A stretch of DNA of 45,282 nucleotides from Pseudobdellovibrionaceae bacterium (GTDB taxonomy: Bacteria > Bdellovibrionota > UBA1018 > UBA6935), in the NCBI GenBank assembly GCA_002722705.1, contig PBMP01000074.1:1-45282 (forward strand). The letters run 5' to 3'. This document shows, piece by piece, positions 18,364-25,530 of the stretch. The notes below the pieces were generated by a model. That model worked only from the letters and a program-made list of their open reading frames with translations, made no database searches and was not told the origin of the DNA. The translations under genes and the position numbers were made by a program. Every line of letters begins with the position of its first letter. The stretch's first letter is position 1.

Positions 18364-20742
18364 TTATTGACAAGCTTCACATGCTTCTGGATTTTCTAAT
18401 GAACACGCAAGAGCTTCACTTTCTGTATACTCTTTCTTTTCGCTTACTTTTCGAGTCGTTGCCCGATTAATCCGAGTAGCAGGACGAGATCTTAAATAAT
18501 AAGTCGTTTTTAAACCACTCTTCCAAGCATACATATACATAGATGAAACTTTACCTATAGTAGGACTTTCAATAAAAAGATTAAGTGATTGTGATTGATC
18601 AATAAAAGCACCTCTACCTGCTGCTAAATCAATCAAAGCTTTCATTGAAAGCTCCCACGAGGTTCGATAAAGGGCTCTAATGTCTTCAGGAATTTCTTCA
18701 ATATGCTGAATAGACCCCTCAGATTCTTTTAAACGATCCATCATCTCTTCGTTCCACAGACCTCTTTCTTGTAAATCACGAATGAGATACTTATTAATCT
18801 GCAAAAACTCACCTGACATCGTTTCTCTTTTAAAAAGATTTGAAACCATTGGCTCTGTTGCTTCGTAGCTTCCAACTATTGAAGCAATAGTTGCAGTAGG
18901 AGCAATTGCAATCATTAAAGAATTTCTTAATCCATAATGAGCTATTTCTTTTCTCAATGAATCCCAGTCTAAACCAGTGGTTGGTTCAACTCCCCAAAGA
19001 TCAAACTGCAACAATCCTTGAGACGCTCTTGTCTCGTTATAATTCTCATGCGGCCCCTTTTCTTTAGCAATTTGATTTGAAGCTTTTAAACAAGAATAAT
19101 AAATTTGTTCTTGAATTTTATTAGATAAATCCAGTGCTTCTTTTGAGTCAAACTTGAGTCTTAATTTAAAAAAGACATCCTGCAGACCCATAATTCCTAA
19201 TCCAATAGGTCTCCACTTTGAGTTTGAGCCTTTTGCTTTTTCAATAGGATAAAAATTTAAGTCAATCACTCGATCTAAATAACCAACCGCTGTTTGAACA
19301 GTTTCATCTAACTTTTTAAAGTCAAAATGGTCACCAGTGACGTGTCGAGATAAATTCACTGAACCTAAATTACAAACGGCTGTTTCTTGATCAGAAGTAA
19401 CTTCAGTAATTTCAGTGCAAAGATTAGATAAATGAACAACATTTTTAGGAAGCAAAGTTTGATTATTTTTCAAATTACATGCATCTTTAAAAGTCATCCA
19501 ACCATTACCTGTTTGAGCCAAACTCTTCATCATACGACCGTACAAATCACGAGCTTTTACCTTTTTCTCAAAAAGTTTCTTTTCTTCAGCTTCTAGGTAA
19601 GCTTTTTCGAAAGCCTCTCCATAAAGATCTGGAAAATGAGGTACTTTTTTTGGATCAAAAAGTGCCCACTCACTATCAGACTCCACTCTTTTCATAAATA
19701 AATCAGGAACCCAATTTGCAATATTGATATTATAAGTTCTCCGAGATTCCTCTCCTGTATTTTCTCGAAGATCCAAAAAATTTTCTATATCAGCATGCCA
19801 AGACTCTAGATAGACACAACATGCACCTTTTCTTTTGCCTCCTTGATTTACGGCTAATACAGAAGAATCAAGAGTTTTTAACCAAGGAATAATTCCATTA
19901 GATTTTCCATTCGTTCCCTTAATTAATGATCCTTCAGATCTAACACGGTGATAAGCAACCCCGATTCCTCCTGAAAACTTTGAAAGAGCGGCAATATCCA
20001 TGTATTTCTGATAGATAGACATCAAATCATCTTGCGGCGAATCTAATAAAAAACAAGAACTCAACTGTGGATGTTGAGTTCCTGAATTAAACAGTGTGGG
20101 TGTGGACGGCATAAAATCAAATTTAGAAATCAAAGAATAAAATGTTTTTGCTTGAGACACGTTTTCAGAAAGACCACATGCAACTCGAAGATAAAAGTAC
20201 TGAGGAGTTTCAATTACTTTTCTTGTTTCAGGATGCCTCAGTAGATATCTGTCGTAAACTGTTTTCAATCCGAAATATTCAAAATAAGTCGAATGCACAT
20301 CATCAGGAGTTGTATCTAAAGTTAATGAATGATCACTAACCATTTTTAATAAAACGTCTGAAATGAGCCCCGTTTCATTTCCAATTTTAATTGAATCAGA
20401 AAAAGATTGAACCCCTTGAGATTTTACTTCTCTTAGAATTTTTTCATGTAAAAGTTTAGCTGCCAATTTGGAATAATCAGGCTCACGAGAAACCAAAGTA
20501 CTTACCACTTGAATTGCTGTATTTTCAAATTCGTCTAAATCGGGTGAAGGGGTTAGACTATTGTAAATTTTCTGAGCAACAAAAAGAGGATCTGCCTTTT
20601 TTAGTCCCGTACACATCGCTGTAATTTTTTTCTCTATAGCACGAATGTGAAACGGATGATCTTCTCTTTCAATCGCATCTACTCTCAAGCTTAGATTTTC
20701 AGGAATTTGACTCTGCTCTGCTCTCTCAATAATTGGATCCAT
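18364..20742 (-). CDS. nrdA: Ribonucleotide reductase class Ia, alpha (R1) subunit
   Basis: Reduces NDPs to dNDPs. In 792 residues, an N-terminal ATP-cone-type region (about 20-120; IEKKITAMCTGLKKADP) for dATP control precedes the barrel. Active-site features are SSCFLLDS (first redox Cys), LSNLCTEI (radical Cys between Asn and Glu), AVCNLGSVNLS (second redox Cys), PTATIASIVGSYEATEP (phosphate loop), and the Tyr-Tyr pair in KTTYYLR. The tail ends with CEAC, the dithiol reduced by thioredoxin. Its pair is CxxC, shorter than the CxxxxC of E. coli. I start at the ATG 8-12 nt after GGAGAG. The frame runs 31 codons further upstream to a start without support. Confidence 0.95.
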   Translation of the reverse strand: MDPIIERAEQSQIPENLSLRVDAIEREDHPFHIRAIEKKITAMCTGLKKADPLFVAQKIYNSLTPSPDLDEFENTAIQVVSTLVSREPDYSKLAAKLLHEKILREVKSQGVQSFSDSIKIGNETGLISDVLLKMVSDHSLTLDTTPDDVHSTYFEYFGLKTVYDRYLLRHPETRKVIETPQYFYLRVACGLSENVSQAKTFYSLISKFDFMPSTPTLFNSGTQHPQLSSCFLLDSPQDDLMSIYQKYMDIAALSKFSGGIGVAYHRVRSEGSLIKGTNGKSNGIIPWLKTLDSSVLAVNQGGKRKGACCVYLESWHADIENFLDLRENTGEESRRTYNINIANWVPDLFMKRVESDSEWALFDPKKVPHFPDLYGEAFEKAYLEAEEKKLFEKKVKARDLYGRMMKSLAQTGNGWMTFKDACNLKNNQTLLPKNVVHLSNLCTEITEVTSDQETAVCNLGSVNLSRHVTGDHFDFKKLDETVQTAVGYLDRVIDLNFYPIEKAKGSNSKWRPIGLGIMGLQDVFFKLRLKFDSKEALDLSNKIQEQIYYSCLKASNQIAKEKGPHENYNETRASQGLLQFDLWGVEPTTGLDWDSLRKEIAHYGLRNSLMIAIAPTATIASIVGSYEATEPMVSNLFKRETMSGEFLQINKYLIRDLQERGLWNEEMMDRLKESEGSIQHIEEIPEDIRALYRTSWELSMKALIDLAAGRGAFIDQSQSLNLFIESPTIGKVSSMYMYAWKSGLKTTYYLRSRPATRINRATTRKVSEKKEYTESEALACSLENPEACEACQ

Positions 20743-20896
20743 TTTTTTCTCTCCACGCATCCGATGTGAGGAAGTGAGTGGACCAAGATTCCATCCTGCG
20801 CTCCGCTCCCTCGAAAGGTTTTTTTCTACTACCAACCTGTCGTTTCATTTCTCGTCATCAGAAGAAGAAGAACTATAAAGAGTTTAAACACCACTC

Positions 20897-20959
20897 TCAA
20901 GAGAGACGTATCCAAAAACTTGTATGCCGCACCAGCACCAAGTTTTTAGTCCATTTCAT
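20897..20959 (-). CDS. Possible 20-residue upstream ORF in nrdA leader
   Basis: ATG to TGA, 20 codons, inside the nrdA leader and on its strand. The ribosome site is weak (AGAGTG directly against the ATG). The frame covers the 9-bp inverted repeat at 20914-20947, so its translation would disrupt that hairpin. It may be chance, as an AT-rich leader of this length often holds such a frame. Confidence 0.2.
   Translation of the reverse strand: MKWTKNLVLVRHTSFWIRLS
20914..20947 (-). repeat. Perfect 9-bp inverted repeat in nrdA leader
   Basis: AAAAACTTG at 20914-20922 and its exact reverse complement CAAGTTTTT at 20939-20947, separated by 16 nt. On the nrdA strand the hairpin ends in five T, so it could act as a weak attenuator or a stabilising stem. 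Confidence 0.5.
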
Positions 20960-21017
20960 CACTCTATTTCGGTTCTTTCTTTTTCTGCGGCCCGACTGCG
21001 CCGGCGACTGCTATACA

Positions 21018-21033
21018 ACACAATTTATAGTTG
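21018..21033 (-). promoter_or_regulatory. NrdR box 1 upstream of nrdA
   Basis: The sequence ACACAATTTATAGTTG matches 13 of 16 positions of the NrdR-box consensus acaCwAtATaTwGwgt, which I cite from memory. It overlaps the predicted -10 of the nrdA promoter (TATAAA on the minus strand at 21029-21024). Its start is 32 bp from that of box 2. Confidence 0.75.
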
Positions 21034-21050
21034 TTCGCAGAACAGGTCAA
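21024..21050 (-). promoter_or_regulatory. Probable nrdA promoter
   Basis: Minus strand: TTGACC at 21050-21045 as -35. TATAAA at 21029-21024 lies at a short 15-nt spacing, or TAAATT two bases further on at 17 nt. The A/T-rich stretch upstream (21060-21100) could serve as an UP element. Predicted transcription would leave a leader of about 270 nt. The suboptimal spacing lowers confidence, but the flanking NrdR boxes support a promoter here. Confidence 0.5.
21032..21044. promoter_or_regulatory. Perfect palindrome between the two NrdR boxes
   Basis: TGTTCGCAGAACA: 5-bp arms around a 3-nt centre, lying in the spacer between the predicted -35 and -10 of nrdA. It is distinct from the NrdR consensus and from the Bdellovibrio LexA site TTACN3GTAA as I recall it. 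A candidate operator for a second regulator. Confidence 0.4.
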
Positions 21051-21065
21051 TACTACATATAGTAT
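21050..21065 (-). promoter_or_regulatory. NrdR box 2 upstream of nrdA
   Basis: The sequence ATACTACATATAGTAT matches 13 of 16 positions of the NrdR consensus. It abuts the predicted -35. Box-to-box spacing is 16 bp (32 bp start to start, about three helical turns), the arrangement known for NrdR repression. Confidence 0.72.
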
Positions 21066-21078
21066 GTACACCCTTTTT

Positions 21079-21100
21079 TTTTAATTTCTTGAAATTAAAA
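21079..21100. repeat. AT-rich inverted repeat upstream of nrdA promoter
   Basis: TTTTAATTTC and its exact reverse complement GAAATTAAAA, separated by 2 nt, with extra T on the left. It lacks GC pairs and a following T-run for a minus-strand terminator. More likely an UP-element-like or architectural A-tract site next to the NrdR boxes. Confidence 0.4.
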
Positions 21101-21437
21101 GGAAGTAATCAATGACTGTACGCGCCAAATAAAATTAAATCTTTTTCTAAATTTTGTCTTTTGCGTAAAAACGCTCATCAAAATTCATCACCACACCCGA
21201 ATAAAAAAATAGACACATGATTTAGAATTCAATTACTACATCTAAATAGTTGAAATAATTAAAATACTTTATAGTCTCCCGTGAACCAATTCTTATTTCA
21301 CTTTACTCTTGAAACAAAATGAAAGGAGAGCACTTTTTCTCATTCATTTTTTATGGGGTATTATTTAAGAATTCTATTATAACCGTATTTTTTAATCTTT
21401 TAATTCTCAGTGAAATCTCAAGAGTTACATAAAAACA

Positions 21438-22115
21438 TTACCGAAAAAGCCCCTGTCTAAAAATTCTATTTTCATAAAATTCTGCTTTTCTAAAAGTAGA
21501 GTCATAACCTTCTGAAGCAACCCATTCCATTTGCTCATTCACTGATGAAACAACACCACGAGTCGGATCAGCAGCTATATTCAACTCAGGAAGATAAACC
21601 CAAACATGATTCAATTTTTTTCCGGGACTCTCAACTAATACAGAAGAAATATCTACCAGACTCAATATTGAATGTAAAATAAGAGCTTTATGTCGACACA
21701 CTCCTCTTTTTTTATTTTTATTTGAGATAAAGTAGCTTGATGCTAGACGAGAACCAGGGAACCACTGAAGTCTCCCCACCTCACTATAATCATAATCACC
21801 CGCTAACTTAGTACTTAATATTTTTAAAAACTCTACTTGATTATCTTTGGGATGATCTAAAATTTCTTTCTCTTTTAGCGAAAAACTTTTTTTTATTTCT
21901 TCAAAATCAAGATGAATTCCCATTCCAATATGTTCTCGCTGATAAGATCGAGCCAAAACATCTTGGTAGTTCCAAACTCCAGTAGAAACGACTGGTGCCA
22001 CTGCTACTCCAAACACCAATAACGGCTTCAATCCTTCAAAAAAACGAGAGCAAATAGAAGCATCACAAGTATTTACAAAAAATACAAAAACGAAGCAAAA
22101 GTAGAAACGCTTCAT
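21438..22115 (-). CDS. Secreted transglutaminase-like (Cys-His-Asp) protein
   Basis: The 225-residue protein begins with a signal peptide (Lys2-Arg3, hydrophobic core to about 14, cleavage near CDAS), and a second hydrophobic segment lies at about 30-48. The second half has the pattern of the transglutaminase-like fold: Cys140 in RGVCRHKALIL, His170 in NHVWVYLP, and Asp183 in AADPTRG, at spacings typical of this papain-like core. Such bacterial proteins are proteases or amide ligases in the envelope; the substrate here is unknown. The ATG follows AGGAAGG. It is divergent from the thioredoxin-like gene at 22305. Confidence 0.72.
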   Translation of the reverse strand: MKRFYFCFVFVFFVNTCDASICSRFFEGLKPLLVFGVAVAPVVSTGVWNYQDVLARSYQREHIGMGIHLDFEEIKKSFSLKEKEILDHPKDNQVEFLKILSTKLAGDYDYSEVGRLQWFPGSRLASSYFISNKNKKRGVCRHKALILHSILSLVDISSVLVESPGKKLNHVWVYLPELNIAADPTRGVVSSVNEQMEWVASEGYDSTFRKAEFYENRIFRQGLFR

Positions 22116-22272
22116 CTGTGTCCTTCCTGAAAAAGGTCAAAAAGTAGAAAAATTTGAGTAAATATAACCAGTAAAAAGGGATTTTTCACCAGGCTCAATT
22201 AACTCACTGCATTAACTAAGTCAAATTACACAACAAAAGTCGACCGTCAAAAAAAGTTTACTTTATATTCAT

Positions 22273-22308
22273 TTTATTCCGAAAGGAATGAATAAAGTTT
22301 ATATATGA
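22273..22308 (+). promoter_or_regulatory. GAAA-tetraloop hairpin and 6-codon mini-frame before 22305
   Basis: An 8-bp stem (22273-22280 with 22285-22292) closed by GAAA contains the only AAGGAA near the start of the next gene. An ATG at 22288 opens a 6-codon frame whose TGA overlaps the ATG at 22305 (ATGA). This could be a leader controlling initiation. The evidence is structure only. Confidence 0.3.
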
Positions 22309-22916
22309 GATCAACTAATAAAAAACTTCTAATCATTACTTTTTTTTTCGTCTGGATTACTGGAGCAAGCTACGGTTTCTTTACCCTTTGGGACTACGAA
22401 AACACTCCCGGTCTTCCAGGAGAACCTCCTAAAAATTGGCCAAAAGCTTCCTCGGTCAAACTGTCTGCAAAAACTCCAACTTTACTAATGTTCCTTCATC
22501 CACGCTGTCCTTGCTCAGAGGCAAGCATTGAAGAACTCGCTCGTCTCTATTCTCACATTAAAGAAAAAGTTAAATCGACTTTAATTTTCTACAAACCACA
22601 AAAATTTAATCATGATTGGGTGAAATCTGATTTGTGGGACAATGCTCACAGAATTCCAAACGCTACAGTCACAATTGATTCCGAAAATAAAATGATCAAT
22701 TTATTCAATCCTAAAACATCAGGACAAGTCTACTTATACAATAAGGAGGGAACTCTCATTTATTCTGGTGGAATAACCGGAGGAAGAGGCCATGCAGGAG
22801 ATAATCTTGGATCAAAAATCATTCGCGAATACATATTAAACAACAAAATAATCAAACAAGAAGCTTTTGTTTTTGGCTGTAGTCTTTTTCATGAAGGACA
22901 AGAACATGACAACTAA
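22305..22916 (+). CDS. Membrane-anchored thioredoxin-fold protein with Cys-Pro-Cys
   Basis: The 203-residue protein has one N-terminal membrane helix (about 8-28) and then an extracytoplasmic thioredoxin-like domain. The strand LLMFLHP leads into Cys68-Pro-Cys70, where thioredoxins have CxxC. Later GQVYLYNKEGTLIYSGGITGGRGHAGDN matches the strand and loop after the cis-Pro region. A third Cys lies near the C-terminus (FGCSLF). It resembles RedB-type thioredoxin-like proteins. It probably forms an operon with the kinase that overlaps its 3' end by 11 nt, so it could feed redox state to that sensor (inference). The Shine-Dalgarno is masked or distant. Confidence 0.68.
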   Translation: MRSTNKKLLIITFFFVWITGASYGFFTLWDYENTPGLPGEPPKNWPKASSVKLSAKTPTLLMFLHPRCPCSEASIEELARLYSHIKEKVKSTLIFYKPQKFNHDWVKSDLWDNAHRIPNATVTIDSENKMINLFNPKTSGQVYLYNKEGTLIYSGGITGGRGHAGDNLGSKIIREYILNNKIIKQEAFVFGCSLFHEGQEHDN

Positions 22917-24321
22917 AGAAGAGAAGTTCCTTAACAAAGCCTCAAAAGAATACATTAAAAAACAGGAACTAGAAATCTGCAAAAGAACAGATCGCTCATT
23001 TAGAGTTCTTCTTATCATTGAGTGGTTCTTTGGCATTATTGCTGCTCTATACATTTCTCCAAAAACCTGGTCTGGAGGAAACAGTGAAACACATCTTCAC
23101 CTCTGGACAGCGATCTTACTTGGTGGAGTTATTGTAAGCCTCCCGATCTTACTCGTATTTACTTCTCCGGGAACTAAATTATCTCGATATGTAATTGCCA
23201 TATCTCAAACACTTTATGGATCTATGCTGATTCATTTAATGGGAGGTCGAATCGAAGCACATTTTCACATATTTGGATCACTTGCTTTTTTATCTACTTA
23301 TCGGCAATGGAAAGTACTTATTCCTGCTACTTTAATTATTGCGATTGACCATATCATACGAGGTATCTATTGGCCTCAATCAGTGTACGGAGTCATCTCA
23401 GCTAGTGAATGGAGATGGCTCGAACATGCAGCATGGGTAATTTTTGAAGATGTATTTTTGATTATTTCAATTGTACAAGGAAAAAAAGATATGACTAAAA
23501 TTGCAGAAACTAGAGCAAAATTACAGTATAGTCATAATCAAATTGAGAAAAGAGTGAAAGAAAAAACAGAACAACTCAATCGTGAACAAGCTCTTTCTTT
23601 TAATGCGGCTAAGCTCGCCTCCTTAGGTGAAATGGCAGGAGGAATTGCTCATGAAGTTAACACTCCTTTAGGTGCTATACTTCTTACAAGCCAGGTACTT
23701 AAATCACAAATTGAATCTGAAAACTTTGATAAAAAAGGTGCTGTTAAATTAACCGAATCTATTGAAAAAACAACGAATAAGATTTCAAAAATTATTCATG
23801 CGCTTCGCTCTTTTTCGAGAGGAGGAAATAATGACCCTTTTTTAGACACATTAATAAATGAAATTATAGATTATTCGATCACTCTTTCTTCTGAAAAACT
23901 AAAACTAAAAAGTATCGAAATGCGTTTCAACCCTGAAAAATCAAAAAACATTTCAATACAATGTAAGGAGTCTCAAATTGGACAAGTGTTATTAAATCTA
24001 CTTAACAACTCAAGTCATGCTATTGAAGCTTTAGATGAAAGATGGATTTCTATTGATCTTAATGAAAATGAAAAAGAAATTATTATTCTTTTTAAAGATA
24101 GTGGAACTGGAATTCCAAAAAAAATCCAGGAAAAGTTATTTCAACCATTTTTTACAACCAAAGAAATTGGCGTAGGAACTGGATTAGGAATGTCTATTTC
24201 AAAAGGAATTATAGAAAGTCATGACGGTACGATTGAGCTTTTACCAGAAGAAAAAAATACAACATTTAAAATATCACTTCCTAAAGTTCAAAAAAACAGT
24301 GATTTTAATCCTTTTGAGTAA
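22906..24321 (+). CDS. Membrane sensor histidine kinase with His-rich membrane domain
   Basis: 471 residues. About five or six helices lie between 33 and 190, holding conserved-looking polar residues inside hydrophobic stretches: His63/His65, His110, Glu117, His119, His121, Asp148/His149 and His174, plus WPQSVYG and LEHAAWVIFED. This pattern recurs in kinases and MCPs of proteobacteria and planctomycetes, with no ligand known to me. A coiled linker (196-236) precedes HisKA with His249 (GEMAGGIAHEVNTPLG). The ATPase domain has LLNLLNNSSHAIE, DSGTGIP and GVGTGLGMSISKGI. Start chosen at the ATG after AAGGAC; the frame runs 13 codons further upstream. It lies 14 nt before its likely partner regulator. 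Confidence 0.85.
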   Translation: MTTKEEKFLNKASKEYIKKQELEICKRTDRSFRVLLIIEWFFGIIAALYISPKTWSGGNSETHLHLWTAILLGGVIVSLPILLVFTSPGTKLSRYVIAISQTLYGSMLIHLMGGRIEAHFHIFGSLAFLSTYRQWKVLIPATLIIAIDHIIRGIYWPQSVYGVISASEWRWLEHAAWVIFEDVFLIISIVQGKKDMTKIAETRAKLQYSHNQIEKRVKEKTEQLNREQALSFNAAKLASLGEMAGGIAHEVNTPLGAILLTSQVLKSQIESENFDKKGAVKLTESIEKTTNKISKIIHALRSFSRGGNNDPFLDTLINEIIDYSITLSSEKLKLKSIEMRFNPEKSKNISIQCKESQIGQVLLNLLNNSSHAIEALDERWISIDLNENEKEIIILFKDSGTGIPKKIQEKLFQPFFTTKEIGVGTGLGMSISKGIIESHDGTIELLPEEKNTTFKISLPKVQKNSDFNPFE

Positions 24322-24335
24322 CGAGATCATCAAAA

Positions 24336-25529
24336 ATGAAACCTAAAATTCTTATAGTTGAAGATCAAAAAGAACTTTTCAATATTATACAAAACGTACT
24401 ACTTGATTTAGATTATGTCGTTGATCACGCAAAAAATGGTGAAGAAGCAAAAGAAAAAATACTAAATGATAACTACAGCATTATTTTAACAGACGTTCAA
24501 ATGCCAGGTAAGATTGACGGAGTAACACTTCTCGAATGGTGTAAAATCAATAAACCTATTCCTGTTATTTTAATGACTGGATTTTCTGATGTATTTTCAA
24601 CTTTTAGTGCTTATAAGATAGGAGCATCAGGATTTATACCAAAACCCTTTAAAATAAATGACCTAATTGAAACCGTACAAACTGCAGCAAATATCTTAAT
24701 CAATGAAAATAGTGATCTAAATTACTTCAAAATAAAAATAGAAAGCGTTCTCTGTCATTTTAAGCTTCCTTATAATATTTACTTTAAAAAAAACTCAACA
24801 CAATACATGAAAATCATTCATGCATCAGAATCTTTTCAAAAAGAAAACTTAGCTGAACTAAAGCAAAAGAAAATTAATTCTCTATACGTAAAAAAAGAAC
24901 ACTTAAATGAATACATTAAGTTTAACAAATCGCTTAGTAGAACCATTGTAAACAATGCTAAAATTCCGGAAAAAAACAAAATAGAATTTCTATTCTGTCT
25001 TGGAGAAATCTTCTTCAAATACGTCTTTGAGAATACCCTTGAAGAAACAAATTTTGTTTATTTAGATAATTTTTTAAAAATATTTTTTTTAGAGATAAAT
25101 AAATCAACAAAAATTTTTGATTTATTAAAAAAAATGATTGAAAAATCAAATGATTCATACTCATCTACCCTTTTAAGCAGTATATATGTAAAATTCCTAT
25201 TTGATGATTTTTTCAAAAATACCGAAGATTCTTCAATTATGACCATTGTATTTATAAGAAACCTAGAAACAAAAAATAAAAAACTTATTTTCTCCCTAGC
25301 TGAAGAGAGTGAAAAAATAACAGCTCTTGAAAAAGAAATACTAAACTATCAAAACAGAGATTTTAACGATGATCATATTGATGATTTAAAAATAATAACA
25401 GTTGTAGCAGAACAATTTTGTAAAGAAACATTCATGAATAAAAAAGATAAAAAAATAGCACTAGATCAAATTCTAATGTCACTTAAAGATAAAAAAAAGA
25501 TAAAAAAGATAAAAAAAATACTACTTTAA
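24336..25529 (+). CDS. Response regulator with degenerate HD-GYP-like output
   Basis: 397 residues: a receiver domain (IVEDQ, Asp53 in LTDVQMPGKIDG, Thr81, Lys103 in IPKPF), then about 270 residues with no catalytic motif. By eye the second part aligns end to end with the HD-GYP protein on the opposite strand just downstream. YFKIKIESV matches YCKISIDDF, LPYNIYFK matches MPFSIYVK, and NDSYSSTLLSSIYVKFL lies where the paralogue has SDYLYAHSLAVSLYSVIL. The HD pair, metal histidines and GYP loop are all absent and the C-terminus is Lys-rich. Probably the output partner of the kinase before it. It cannot be an active phosphodiesterase, so it is likely a protein-interaction or c-di-GMP-independent output. 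Confidence 0.8.
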   Translation: MKPKILIVEDQKELFNIIQNVLLDLDYVVDHAKNGEEAKEKILNDNYSIILTDVQMPGKIDGVTLLEWCKINKPIPVILMTGFSDVFSTFSAYKIGASGFIPKPFKINDLIETVQTAANILINENSDLNYFKIKIESVLCHFKLPYNIYFKKNSTQYMKIIHASESFQKENLAELKQKKINSLYVKKEHLNEYIKFNKSLSRTIVNNAKIPEKNKIEFLFCLGEIFFKYVFENTLEETNFVYLDNFLKIFFLEINKSTKIFDLLKKMIEKSNDSYSSTLLSSIYVKFLFDDFFKNTEDSSIMTIVFIRNLETKNKKLIFSLAEESEKITALEKEILNYQNRDFNDDHIDDLKIITVVAEQFCKETFMNKKDKKIALDQILMSLKDKKKIKKIKKILL

Positions 25530-25530
25530 A

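Larger units (their letters stand above)
20743..21437. other. 695-bp intergenic region: nrdA control region and leader
   Basis: From right to left: 21101-21437, AT-rich and without a convincing gene (one weak 36-codon frame at 21319); an AT-rich dyad at 21079-21100; paired NrdR boxes with an intervening palindrome at 21018-21065; then a probable transcribed leader of about 270 nt to the nrdA ATG. The leader is locally much richer in G and C than its surroundings (about 20985-21010 and 20790-20815) and contains a perfect 9-bp inverted repeat and a 20-codon frame. It matches no tmRNA, RNase P, SRP or cobalamin-riboswitch hallmark that I could recognise. Confidence 0.6.

Noticed and set aside
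20743-20835. 31-codon upstream extension of nrdA
   Set aside because: GGAGAG lies inside it and just before the ATG at 20742, which fits the family N-terminus.
20778-21062. 94-codon plus-strand frame over the nrdA leader and NrdR boxes
   Set aside because: It starts at a GTG without ribosome site, has unusual composition and lies across the regulatory region. A chance frame.
21319-21429. 36-codon plus-strand frame with a hydrophobic stretch
   Set aside because: No Shine-Dalgarno before its ATG and no supporting context; AT-rich DNA gives such frames by chance.
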